A stretch of 64,000 nucleotides of DNA from Clytia hemisphaerica (Eukaryota; Cnidaria; Hydrozoa; Leptothecata; Clytiidae): NCBI GenBank assembly GCA_902728285.1, contig CACVBU010000956.1:849457-913456 (forward strand). The letters are read 5' to 3'. Of the stretch, positions 44,082 through 54,152 are shown in pieces; positions within the stretch are counted from its first letter, which is position 1; every line of letters starts with the position of its first letter. Made by a program: the position numbers and the translations under genes. The notes under the pieces are model-generated. The model was not told the DNA's origin and ran no database searches. It was given only the letters and a program-made list of their open reading frames with translations.

Positions 44082-45374
44082 ATGTCTGGAAAAAAGCGAG
44101 GACAAGATCAATACAAAGCTTTTCTTGAAGGTTTGAAAGACAAAAAGAGCAGCAAAGGAGGGAAATTTGAATCCTTCGAAAATTTGACCGTCCAGAGAAT
44201 GTCCACTGGAGTATCAGGCAAATTACAAACCTACGACCGGATTGGACCCCTCACCTATGTTAATTTCAATGGTATGCAGCTTACACTTGACAATATTAAG
44301 AAGGCATGTAAAAATCACTTTCATCTTGAGATGAAACAGAACCAAGAGATCGATATTTTGGCTGGAGAACGTGGCCCTTCCTGGACCCAAATCTCAGAAA
44401 TCAAGAAGTTTGTTCCTCTTCACATTAGATTCGTTCCTGGGAAAGCAAATAATGAAACATCTACATTTAAGTCTTCATTGCCACCAGCCCGCAAAAGATC
44501 AGCAAATGCATCTGGTATTTCTAGTAATAATTCAACTCAAATACAAAAATCACACTTTCCAACAAGCAAGCTTCCAGTGGCAAACATCAATGGGCCACTT
44601 GTATCATTACCCCCATCAAAATACATGAAAATGGGACAACTGATTGAGCCACAAAATTCAAAATTGAAAGTGTTTACATTGGAGGAATTCAATGTCAACA
44701 CACAGAGATGGTTACCCCCCTTTGAGGTGAAAATGACAATGGAGGAACAACCATTTGGACATGGTGGCTTCCGAGATGTGTTTAAAGCATTCAGCTGCAA
44801 TAAACTCTATGGTGATTATGTTGTAAAAACATTTCAAAAAGAAAAAATTGATGTTCTTAAAGAAAGGTTATTCACAGAGGAAGAGCATGCCAGAAAAACA
44901 GTTCAAATGCATGCCCTAGCACAATACCTTTCAGTTAAATTCAAACAAGTGATTCCTAAGGATTTTGGTGAATCCTTTGTGTACACAACTTTGTATTTTG
45001 GTAAATTCAACGATGGTAATGGTGATCAATACGTTACTGTAGAAAGGTTTTTGGAGGGAGAATTTGAGAAATTTGTCAATAATGATGGTAATATTAACCA
45101 TGCACCAGAGTTAGATAAAACTTTGTTAAAAAAGGCTGAAACATTTGCTCACTATACATACCTAGAATCAAGAAAATCTTTAATGGTCGTAGATCTGCAA
45201 GGGGTGAAATACACTTTGAGCGACCCTGAAATTGCCAGTCAAAACTCGCATGACAGTACAGACAAGATGTACTTTTGTACAGGAAATTGGGGTCATGAAG
45301 CTATCCAGAAATTTTTAAAAGTGCACAAGTGCAATAGTTGGTGCAAGCAAATTGGTAAGAGATTTGGAGAATGA
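44082..45374 (+). CDS. Alpha-kinase, transposon cargo
   Basis: A single 430-residue frame. The start is the ATG at 44082 (MSGKKRGQDQYKAF); upstream codons begin with a non-ATG and are doubtful. Residues 1-200 are basic and low in recognisable motifs. The C-terminal half is an alpha-kinase (eEF2K/TRPM7/VwkA family): FGHGGFRDVFKAF (nucleotide loop), YVVKTFQKE (lysine), VERFLEGEFEKFVNNDG, HYTYLESRKSLMVVDLQGV, TLSDPEIAS, and GNWGHEAIQKFLKVHKCNSW with the following C forming the zinc site. All conserved residues I look for are present, so it is probably an active Ser/Thr kinase. It is the leftmost gene of the transposon, reading towards the integrase gene. The intronless form may indicate capture via RNA. 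Confidence 0.9.
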   Translation: MSGKKRGQDQYKAFLEGLKDKKSSKGGKFESFENLTVQRMSTGVSGKLQTYDRIGPLTYVNFNGMQLTLDNIKKACKNHFHLEMKQNQEIDILAGERGPSWTQISEIKKFVPLHIRFVPGKANNETSTFKSSLPPARKRSANASGISSNNSTQIQKSHFPTSKLPVANINGPLVSLPPSKYMKMGQLIEPQNSKLKVFTLEEFNVNTQRWLPPFEVKMTMEEQPFGHGGFRDVFKAFSCNKLYGDYVVKTFQKEKIDVLKERLFTEEEHARKTVQMHALAQYLSVKFKQVIPKDFGESFVYTTLYFGKFNDGNGDQYVTVERFLEGEFEKFVNNDGNINHAPELDKTLLKKAETFAHYTYLESRKSLMVVDLQGVKYTLSDPEIASQNSHDSTDKMYFCTGNWGHEAIQKFLKVHKCNSWCKQIGKRFGE

Positions 45375-46193
45375 CTTTCAAAACGTACATATCATACATA
45401 CAATCATATTTAAATTGAAACTTCTTCCATTTTCTTTTTGAGTAATTTTTGAAACTCGAACTGTTTATTGTTCTCCTGTTCCTATTTTGTTATTATTTTT
45501 TGAGTTATTTCATGAAGTGTAATTCATTTTTTTGCCCTCAGACATCACAAACATATATACAAATATTTCTGTGAGGCTTTTGTTTATTCTTCTGAAAGAG
45601 GGTGAAAAGATTGCACAGTTTATGTGGATGTAACATTTTCTAGGAATTCACCCATTGACTTGACTTTGGTGTGAATTTATTTATTGAAAAGTGATTTTGA
45701 TTTTAGACTTTAAAAAGAAGTCAAAATTTTGACTAAATATTTTGTATATAGGAAAAACGAAACCTACCTATTAAGTCTTTGTATGTATTATTGTAGTATT
45801 TTTGACTAGTTAGCTTTTTATTATTACATTGAAAAAACGAAAACCCACCTTTTTAAGATCCTTACTCCAATTATCAATTGTCAGTCAGTCTCTGACAAAT
45901 AACCCTAACTTGCCTCCACTCCCCTTAGATGGGCTGAAAATTTTCTCGAAATACAGAGCACTTTCTATTTCAATTTCTTGAACATGTCTGAAGAAAAAAA
46001 ATTACAAAAAAAAAGGTTTTTATATAAGCATCAGCTTTTTTCGAGCTAAGCTTCGATTATGCTTATAGTGTTAATATTGTTAATAATTGTTATCTCAGCC
46101 TGGATATGCTTATAAAAAAAAGGTGTAGGAGCTAAGTTTTGACATTCAACTCAACATTCAAAGTTCTATGGTTTTCACAAAAAACAAAAGTAC
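45375..46193. other. 3' region of the alpha-kinase gene
   Basis: AT-rich. No coding feature. Confidence 0.45.
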
Positions 46194-46796
46194 AGTACTC
46201 TTAGGTTCCAAATAAACGGGGGGGGCTTGGAAATTGTACTTCTGAAACCCAAAAATAAGGTAAAAATAGGCTAAAATCAGGCTATTTAGAGCAAAATAAG
46301 GGGCCTTCTCTTTGACAGCTTAAAAAAAATTAACAAGCGGAGGGGGGGGGGCATAGTGTGCAGAGGGGTCTGGACCCCCCATTAATATTTCATCCCCCCC
46401 TATAAAGGTATCCCCCTATTTTTAAAATTTTTTGATCCCGCACGCCATTTACAGGGGTCCGAGCCCCCAGCATATAATTTGTACTCCCAGTATTGGGGAA
46501 GAATTTTGATGAATAAAATATATTTTTCAGTGTGAATTCGTACCAATAGTCAATGAACTTGAAAACACTAGCAAATAAACAGTAAACTAATAATAGTAAA
46601 ACTAGGAAAAATAAGAAATAAGACTTTCATCAACTATCCCCCCCCCCCAATTTTTATTTGATCCCCCTCCCTATAAGCTCAAACCCCCCATTTTAACTGG
46701 AAAATTGCCCATCCCCCCTATAAAGCCTTCCTTGAAAACTCGGACCCCCCTTTATTCATACTATGGGGGGTGTTTATTTGGCACCTAAGAGTACTT
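46194..46796. mobile_element. G/C-run palindromic MITE, copy 3 (longest)
   Basis: Ends AGTACTCTTAGGTTCC and GGCACCTAAGAGTACT are inverted repeats. GGGGGGG/CCCCCCC runs of 6-10 bases recur about every 40-80 bases. The middle (about 46350-46740) has a second set of CCCCCCTATAAAG blocks, perhaps another element nested here. Confidence 0.78.
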
Positions 46797-46810
46797 AGAT
46801 TTTGGACAAT

Positions 46811-47072
46811 GGGCTCTTCCAGAAAAATCCGTTCATAGGGGGTGGAGGATGAATTGTCCAGGGGTATTGAAAAAATACCAAAAAATTGCAATGTCCAGGG
46901 GGTAAATTCCAATGTCCAGGGGTAATTTTTTGTGTCCACGGGGTTGATTTGATGTTTGTCCAGGGGTATAACCCGTGTCCAGGGGGTTAAAAATCAAAAT
47001 GTCCAGGGGTAATTCATGAAAAAAATAATATATCCTCCACCCCCCATGAACGGATTTTTTCTGGAAGAGCCC
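46811..47072. mobile_element. Palindromic MITE with TCCAGGGG units
   Basis: Ends GGGCTCTTCCAGAAAAATCC and GGATTTTTTCTGGAAGAGCC are inverted repeats, continuing GTTCATAGGGGGTGGAGGA. The interior has about seven units of TGTCCAGGGG(G)T. A split relative flanks transposon 1. Confidence 0.82.
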
Positions 47073-47438
47073 AGTGTTGAATACTTAAAATTATTTCAAA
47101 ATCTCTCTAGTTTTAGAAAACTTTCTTTCAAATTATCAAAAAGTGTCAAAGATTACAGTAATCGTAAATATGATATAATACATGCACATGTTAAGGACCA
47201 ATGACTTTTCTATTAATCCCCGTAGTGATCTCTTATGTAGAGAAAGGGTGCAATTATGTTAACAGAGTCTTCTTCGGGATTGATAATTTTCAGCTGCTCA
47301 CAACGAATTCGCGTTTCCGGTTTGATGTAATCATCAAGATCATCATTGTTAAAAACTCCCGATAGCTGTGCCACTTCAGTCAATTCCTCTTGTGTAGTTT
47401 CAAAACCTGAGATTTGAGAAAAGGTTTACTCTCTTGAT

Positions 47439-47721
47439 TACTCTCGGGTACCTAATAGCCGGGGGGGTTGGAATAAGCGGGGGGGTTGGAAAAAATCTCA
47501 AAACTTAATAAGCGGGGGGGGGGGTTGGAATAAAAATGTCCTGGGTGGAAAATTTTTGAAAAGGAGGCTATTACAGCTGAATTAGGACAAAAAAGGGAAC
47601 TTTCAAAAATATTTTCCCAAAAATTAATAAGCGGGGGGGTTGGAATAAGTATGTCCTGGGTGGAAAATTTTCGAAAAATTAATTAGCGGGGGGGGACGGC
47701 TATTAAGTACCCGAGAGTAGT
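47439..47721. mobile_element. G/C-run palindromic MITE, copy 4
   Basis: Ends TACTCTCGGGTACCTAATAG and CTATTAAGTACCCGAGAGTA are inverted repeats; the interior has four TTAATAAGCGGGGGGG(G)TTGG units, some with AATATGTCCTGGGTGG. It sits in an intron of the broken integrase gene. Confidence 0.85.
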
Positions 47722-48113
47722 CAATAATTTATATAATGCAACGAAAATTTAAACAAATTAAAAATTTTCATCTGTTGAAAGATGTAAATCCGAACTCAAT
47801 GTAATGTATTGATAAAAATAAAATTATATGGCAAAATTAACATACCACACTGTTAATTTGAGATTTAATGATGGTATTGAAACAATGAAGGTGACACATC
47901 TTAATGACTTAGTTAAAACTTTTCCTGATCATAGAAAACTCTTTGTTTGAATAAGTTTTTTATTACATACGACCAATCCACTTTTTGACAACATCTCTGT
48001 TTAATTGTGTACAATTTTTCGTCTAAATGCTTGCTTTTTTTTTTCTCCCTTTTTTTATTACATTTTGGCTCGAGGAACATTTGCAAACTTATTTTGCACA
48101 CAAAAACTCTACA

Positions 48114-51100
48114 ATGGCAAACGATGACTGCTCTGTTTGCTCGAAAAAAATAACTTCTAAAACTTTTCATTCTTGCCCCAAGTGTAAAAGACGATCCCAT
48201 GCACGGTGTTTAGGCATTGAACCAAAATACGTAAAAAACATTTGGCTCTGTAAACTTTGTACGCATGATGCTCTACCTAATTTCGAATCCAATGAAAAAT
48301 TACCCATTGGTAAAGATATAAGTCACTTAAAATCATATTTTAGACATCTAAATTCTATTTCAAACTCTTTTTCTAACTTCGATTCTCAAATCGATGAACA
48401 ACGTGGCGATATTACTTTTGATGATCATGTTAATCATTTTGACTGCAAATATCATAGTACTCAAGAATTTGCTTCTCTACCTCTCAAAAAACAAACTTTT
48501 TCTTGCCTTCATCTCAATATCTGCTCTTTAGAAAAACATCATGATAACCTTACTACTTTACTTTCTAATCTCAATCATAATTTCAGTATACTCGGTATCA
48601 CTGAAACAAGACTCAAATCTTCTATCGAAAACACTGAACTTTCTATTAGCGGCTTCAAATCTTTTGATACCCCTGCAGTCTCAACAGTTGGGGGAACTGC
48701 TCTTTTTGTCTCGAACTCTCTCAACAAAAAACCTCGTAAAGATCTTTCAAAGATAGTACACTCGGACTGTGGTAATCTCGAATCAACCTTTGTTGAAATC
48801 GTCTTAAAAAATAGGAAAAACTTCATTGTTGGATGTATCTACAAACATCCCCTTTTAGACATCGACCTTTTCAATGATAAATTCTTAAAACCTTTGCTGA
48901 GAAAATCCTGTCAAGAAAATAAAAATCTTATTTTGTTAGGCGATTTCAACATAGACCTTTTGACTTGTGACTCTGTGATTTCTCACTCCAAATTTCTTGA
49001 CATTCTTGGTGCCTACCAGATTCTACCAACTATTACCTTGCCAACGCGGATCACTGATACCTCTAGTACTCTTATTGATAACATCTTTACCTCTCCCTTT
49101 CCCTGCTCTTCTTTCTCTGGAAATCTTACAGTTGCTATATCTGACCATCTTCCACAATTTCTAATTTTGAATACTGACTGTGACTCTAAGTACAAACCTG
49201 AACTTCCTTTTCGTCGAGATTGGTCTAGATTTGACGAGGCTAGTTTCAAAGAAGAATTTGATAGCGTCAATTGGAATGGTCTTCTTGAAATTGAAAAGGG
49301 AAATGTTGACTCATCTTTTGATTCTTTTTTGACTCGTTTTTCTTCTTTGTATGATAAGCATGTTCCTTTGAAACAGTTGACCAGACGTCAAGCTAACCTT
49401 CTACTCAAACCTTGGATCACCAAAGGTATTCTCGTCTCTATGAACATCAGAGATAGCCTTAAAACCGACTATTTGAAAGTTCCTGATTCTTCATCCGATC
49501 TTAAGAATTTTCTTCGTGACAGATATAAATTTTATCGAAATCGCATTGTTTCTCTTATCCGTGCGAGTAAAAAACTCCATTATTCTCGTTACTTTTTTCA
49601 AAACTCAGGCAATCTTCGAAAATTATGGCAAGGCGTCAGAGAGATTATAGCTTCTCCTTCTTCTTCAAGCTCTATTTCTCTTAACATCGATGATTCCCTA
49701 TCTTCGAATCCTGAAGAAGTTTCTGAAGCTTTTAACGATTTCTTTTCAACCATTGCAGGTAAAATACGATCAAAAATTCCCTTCACACGTCATCATTTTT
49801 CAGAATGGCTGAAGAATGACAATCGAAATACCGACTACTTTCTCATTGCTCCTGCTTCTAATCTTGAACTCTCTAAAGCTCTTATTTCTCTCAGTGAAAA
49901 CAAGGCTACAGGTCCGAATAGCATCCCTTATCGAATCATTTCTTCCAATTTGGACACCCTTTCTTCGATCTTTACTCGTATTGTAAATCTCTCTTTCTTT
50001 ACTGGTGTCTTTCCAAGTCAGCTGAAGGAAGCGAAAGTTATTCCTGTTTTCAAAAACAAAGGTTCTCCATTCGATGCTGAGAACTACAGGCCAATTTCTC
50101 TTCTTTCTAATATTGACAAAATCTTCCAAAAACTTATGCATAAACGACTGATGAACTTTCTCGACCAATCAAATTCAATCTACCCATTACAATTCGGATT
50201 CCGATCAAATCATTCAACTGAAACAGCCCTCCTTTACTCCATCAACCAAATTTCAAGTGCTCTAGATGAAGGTAAGTATGGATGCTCAATTTTTATCGAT
50301 TTACAAAAGGCATTTGATACCGTTGACCACTCTATTTTACTGTCAAAGCTAGATTTTTATGGGGTTCGTGGGAAAGCTCTTGAATGGTTTCGATCATTTC
50401 TTTTTGAAAGATCACAGTTTGTTTCAGTCTCTGGTAAAAACTCTTCTTCTAAACACATGCAACATGGTGTCCCCCAAGGTTCTGTTTTAGGCCCTCTACT
50501 CTTTCTCCTTTATGTTAATGATCTTCATATTGCTCTTCGCTATTTTCTTGTCAGTTTGTTTGCTGATGATACTATGCTCTTTTTTGCGAATGAATCTTTG
50601 AAACCGATCGCCAAACAAGCTAATATTGATCTGAAGCTTCTTATGAATTGGCTCAAAGCTAATAAAATTTCTATAAACGCTAGTAAAACAGAGCTCTTAT
50701 TATTTCGTCCAATACGTAAGAAGATCGATTACGACTTGAAAATTAAAATCAACGGGCATCGGCTCAGACCAAGCAAAGTTGTAAAATACCTTGGTGTGTA
50801 TATTGATGAACATCTGAACTGGAAACACCACATCGATTTTGTCTGCAATAAACTAAAGAGAGCTAATGGAGCTCTGAGTAAACTTCGGCATTATGTCGAC
50901 AAGAAAATATTAACTTCATTGTATTTTTCTCTTTTTCAATGTCACATATCTTATGCAGCGCAAATCTGGGGGCAACGCCAAACCATCCACGCCCGCCGAA
51001 TTCTTATTCTTCAAAAACAAGCTCTCAGAATCATGTCTTTTTCTGACTTCCGTGCTCATTCTTTTCCTCTCTTTTTGCAGTTTAAACTTCTTTCATTTTT

Positions 51101-51416
51101 TGATTTTGTTAAATACCTTAACATTCTCTTTATTTTTAAACTTTTGAATCGAAAATTACCTCTTCCTCTCATACAAACTCTTGAGTACAAACGTTTAAAT
51201 GATACAGACCGTCATGAAGTAATCCGTTGTAAGTCTGGACTTTTAAAAATACCTGAAGTAAAAACAGTGACTTATGGTAACTATTCAATTTTATACCAAT
51301 CCATCTTGGTTTGGAATGAAATTCAAGATTTTGTTACTTTCGATGATTCGTCTACACTAGCATTGGATCGTCTTAAAGATTTAAGTAAATTATATTTTCT
51401 TTCCTCGTACACTTGA
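48114..51416 (+). CDS. Retrotransposon ORF2: PHD-like finger, endonuclease, reverse transcriptase
   Basis: The open frame begins at 48027, but I prefer the ATG at 48114 (MANDDCSVC) because the earlier 29 codons are hydrophobic and low-complexity; length 1100 residues. A PHD-type finger comes first (CSVCSKKITSKTFHSCPKCK, then C...H...WLCKLC). The endonuclease follows: HLNICSLEKHHDNL, GITETRLKS, LLGDFNIDLL, SDHLPQFLIL. The reverse transcriptase: NYRPISLLSNIDKIFQKLM, IDLQKAFDTVDHSILLSKL, GVPQGSVLGPLLFLLY, SLFADDTMLFF. All catalytic residues are present. No ORF1 was found upstream, so the copy is either 5'-incomplete or of a one-ORF type. It differs from copies A and B. Confidence 0.92.
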   Translation: MANDDCSVCSKKITSKTFHSCPKCKRRSHARCLGIEPKYVKNIWLCKLCTHDALPNFESNEKLPIGKDISHLKSYFRHLNSISNSFSNFDSQIDEQRGDITFDDHVNHFDCKYHSTQEFASLPLKKQTFSCLHLNICSLEKHHDNLTTLLSNLNHNFSILGITETRLKSSIENTELSISGFKSFDTPAVSTVGGTALFVSNSLNKKPRKDLSKIVHSDCGNLESTFVEIVLKNRKNFIVGCIYKHPLLDIDLFNDKFLKPLLRKSCQENKNLILLGDFNIDLLTCDSVISHSKFLDILGAYQILPTITLPTRITDTSSTLIDNIFTSPFPCSSFSGNLTVAISDHLPQFLILNTDCDSKYKPELPFRRDWSRFDEASFKEEFDSVNWNGLLEIEKGNVDSSFDSFLTRFSSLYDKHVPLKQLTRRQANLLLKPWITKGILVSMNIRDSLKTDYLKVPDSSSDLKNFLRDRYKFYRNRIVSLIRASKKLHYSRYFFQNSGNLRKLWQGVREIIASPSSSSSISLNIDDSLSSNPEEVSEAFNDFFSTIAGKIRSKIPFTRHHFSEWLKNDNRNTDYFLIAPASNLELSKALISLSENKATGPNSIPYRIISSNLDTLSSIFTRIVNLSFFTGVFPSQLKEAKVIPVFKNKGSPFDAENYRPISLLSNIDKIFQKLMHKRLMNFLDQSNSIYPLQFGFRSNHSTETALLYSINQISSALDEGKYGCSIFIDLQKAFDTVDHSILLSKLDFYGVRGKALEWFRSFLFERSQFVSVSGKNSSSKHMQHGVPQGSVLGPLLFLLYVNDLHIALRYFLVSLFADDTMLFFANESLKPIAKQANIDLKLLMNWLKANKISINASKTELLLFRPIRKKIDYDLKIKINGHRLRPSKVVKYLGVYIDEHLNWKHHIDFVCNKLKRANGALSKLRHYVDKKILTSLYFSLFQCHISYAAQIWGQRQTIHARRILILQKQALRIMSFSDFRAHSFPLFLQFKLLSFFDFVKYLNILFIFKLLNRKLPLPLIQTLEYKRLNDTDRHEVIRCKSGLLKIPEVKTVTYGNYSILYQSILVWNEIQDFVTFDDSSTLALDRLKDLSKLYFLSSYT

Positions 51417-51719
51417 TTTGTTTTTGTTTTTTTTAATTTTTTATATTTTTTTTTTCCCCCTCTCTTTTTCGAGTTTGATTTTAAATTTCAATAGTTTCTT
51501 CTTTTTTTATTTTAGTTTTTCTTTTATTTATTTTTCTAAATTTTTTCCAATTTTTCGAAAATTATTTTATAAAAAATTTTATTTCACTTTGTTACTAGTA
51601 AGACCTTAGTAACTTTATTTTTCTTAGCTTTTCTTGTAATTATATCGTGCGGCCACCTCCTTAGTTTAGCATTATGTCTATGAGTGTGGTCGCTAGTCTC
51701 GCTTTTTAGGACAAATAAA

Positions 51720-51751
<32 letters not shown>
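51720..51751 (+). repeat. (TTAC)n tail of retrotransposon copy C
   Basis: Eight TTAC units directly after AATAAAT. On the minus strand this reads GTAAGTAAG, a consensus splice donor, right after the integrase exon. Confidence 0.92.
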
Positions 51752-51752
<1 letters not shown>

Positions 51753-53197
51753 GAAGACCCCAATTCTCTGGAAAACTGTAAATATGAGAGGGTTTTCCGG
51801 TAGGCAAATACGTTTCTTTTTGTTTACGAATCCGATGATTATTCCACAACTCAACAAATACATCCACTTGATGTTGAATTATTGGTACCATAACATACGC
51901 AAGAATTTCCCTGAAAAAAGAAAACATGTTCCTTAGAGAAAGAAATTCTGATTTTACGTTTTGAATGTCATTTTAAATTTTAGTTTTGAATGTTATGGAC
52001 ATAATTTCAACAAAAACTACATATATAAATTCTTCATATAGTGAATAAAATGATAAAATATATCAAAATGAGGCGACTGCCAGTTTTCTTTCTTTTTTGA
52101 AATACTGTAATACCTTACTTACCTGTGTAATTCGTTTTTTGGATCGTACATAAGGTTGTCTTTCATGGTTCTTAATTGGTCTTTATAATATTCTTCTAGT
52201 TTCTCATGCAACTCCTTCCACCAGCGTTCAATCTGATAAAAAAAGGATCTGAGATTATAGACGGATTTTTTTGATGCTTTAGGGGAGGGGGTAGATGGTT
52301 AGATATTTGAAATGTTGATTGAAATGGAGTTTTAAATTTTTACAATTTTTCTTGATTTTCACTTTTATCCTAGTCCAAAAAAGAATTGGTTGGAAGACCT
52401 GTACAAAGTTTGACAGAATATAGAATCACCAAAATGAATTTAATATTTACCTGGTTTGAGGTTGATGGTCCAAATATGATGTTTTTTGTTGGATCGTCCA
52501 CTTTATCCTTCAGTAAATAACAATGTACACCAGCCATCTGGACAGTTTCTGTTCCTTTATCTATTCGAAGGTTTTGAGCAACGACTTTGCTTTTGTATAG
52601 GTATTCAATGTAAAACCTTCCGATCAGATCTGGATTACTGTTGCTACTCCATACTTTCAACCACAAAATTTTTCGGCTACATGTATCGATAGATCCATAA
52701 ATTGCTATCGGGAAAGTACTGTTTTGGTATCCCATCAACTTATCGTGTCCATCAAGTGAGTGGACAAAATTAGGACCAGGGGAAGAAAAGTGTCCTTTCT
52801 CTTTCTTTTTTGCTCCTGGTCTTCTTGCTTCTAGAAGCTCTGGATTTTCATTAAACATGGCACCATGTACCACAGCTCTTGGAACGTTTAATTTGTATTC
52901 TTGTCTGATTTTCTGATGCATAGCTCTATAGCCTAGAAGGGCTCCAGGTCCACCCATCTCATTGCTAACTATCCCCTGAATAACATCAACAGGGACATTG
53001 TAGTCAGTATATTGGATTCTGAAGTGGTTCAGTCGACGTGATAGTGATGATGGACTCCAAGCATATTGAGGGAAATCTCTTTTGACAAAATCCAGAATTT
53101 CACATTTCTTGAAAGTCTTAGAGACATAGTCGGTTAACACTTCTTTTAGGTTTTCATCATCCTTCCAACTATCATTTCTGATTCTTGCGATACTCAT

Positions 53198-53859
53198 TTT
53201 TCTTTTTATTCTCTTCCTCAAAATGTGAAAAAGTTGCTTAGAGACAAATACAAAAGCTTGAGGCTTTAAATGTATAACATCAATATTGGCAAGATATGCA
53301 CACAAAAAGCTGTTGAAAATAAGAATTATCTCCCTCTACAAGATAACACCAACCTATAGTATTCTCATAAAAAGTGTGCAGGTACTTAAGCTTGCTTAGA
53401 AATTTGGTTACAGTATCGTGAGATTGGTTAATTTGCATCAGTGGAGGCTAACATGCATAGCCCTCAATTAAAAGACCTGGCTGGTCATTAAAATACAAGA
53501 GCAGCCGCAGATTTCTTTGAAATATCTGTTCTCTTTTTCCAGGAGAGTAAATTTTATGGATAAATCTAGGAGATTTCAGATTTATAAGATTAATGATCAT
53601 TACAGTAAAGTTGCTGCTATTTAGTTAGACCAAAGATGTATAAAAGCGTACAAGAAAGTGCTCGAATTAATTAAACTAACTGATAAACACAATTATGAGG
53701 TAAAATTAACTAGTTTGATAAAGCAAAACCACAACCACAAACAGACAAAACAACAAACATTGAAATCCATTATCTGTTTCATGTTGTTTAGAAACATACT
53801 TTCGATTTCGATCGGTAAACTTTTACGGCTGACGAACAATGTTTATACACTATCACGGT
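53198..53859. other. 5' region of integrase gene 2
   Basis: Apart from the MITE fragment, nothing coding is supported. Confidence 0.4.
53411..53503. mobile_element. Half copy of the TA-flanked MITE
   Basis: Contains TTTGCATCAGTGGAGGCTAA then CATGCATAGCCCTCAA and GACCTGGCTGGTC, matching the left half of 35294-35525. The right arm is missing. Confidence 0.75.
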
Positions 53860-54152
53860 TGCCGAATTCTCGGTCACTCAAGGATACGGCACCGTATGAC
53901 ACCGAAAGGCTATGAGATCGATGGGCCACGCGGGTGTTATGAGTTTTTTTTTGTTTTTTTTGTTATTGTTCACACTTTTATTTTTATTTTTATTTTTTTA
54001 TGTGTTTTAGATTTTTTTTATTCACTTTACATCTTTTTTTTCTTTTTTTTTTTTTCTTAATTTTTTGAAAGATTTTGTGAGAAATCATCGATTTTTTTTC
54101 CTTTTTTGTGATTTTTCCTTAATAATTGTTATGACATTTATAGGCCACCATA
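53860..54152 (-). repeat. Transposon 2 right terminal repeat
   Basis: Reverse complement counterpart of the left terminal repeat; the inner end has ACGGCACCGTATGACACCG and the outer end GGCCACCATA. Confidence 0.75.

Larger units (their letters stand above)
47735..51751 (+). mobile_element. Non-LTR retrotransposon (copy C) with (TTAC)n tail
   Basis: A long ORF2, a T-rich 3' untranslated region, AATAAAT, and an eight-unit TTAC tail at 51720-51751. The 5' limit is approximate. It lies at the 5' splice-site edge of an integrase exon of transposon 2, in the opposite orientation. Confidence 0.82.
47213..53197 (-). pseudogene. Integrase (rve-type transposase) of transposon 2, split by a retrotransposon
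   Basis: Exons read: 53197-52451, 52232-52123, 51910 to about 51752, then beyond the inserted retrotransposon 47406-47213. The first exon has an N-terminal helical part and the core PNFVHSLDGHDKLMGYQN with IYGSIDTCSRKILWLKV (first Asp) and NLRIDKGTETVQMAGVHC (second Asp). The next starts IERWWKELHEKLEEYY (catalytic Glu). The last reads GFETTQEELTEVAQLSGVF, ending APFLYIRDHYGD and a stop. The core differs clearly from the integrase of transposon 1. The last join is out of phase, so a small exon or a few bases may have been lost at the insertion; splicing across the ~4-kb insert is unproven. Confidence 0.75.
43670..54152. mobile_element. Integrase-type (IS3EU-like) transposon 2 with alpha-kinase cargo
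   Basis: Ends TATGGTGGCC and GGCCACCATA with 6-base duplications GATTAG (43664-43669; 54153-54158). Similarity between ends extends imperfectly for roughly 290 bases, including an inner repeat of the terminal motif (GTGGCCCATCGAT, about 43899; complement about 53925). The left part carries an intact alpha-kinase gene (plus), the right part an integrase gene (minus) broken by a retrotransposon. Three palindromic MITEs are also inside. Removal restores the reading frame of the retrotransposon it entered. Confidence 0.88.
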
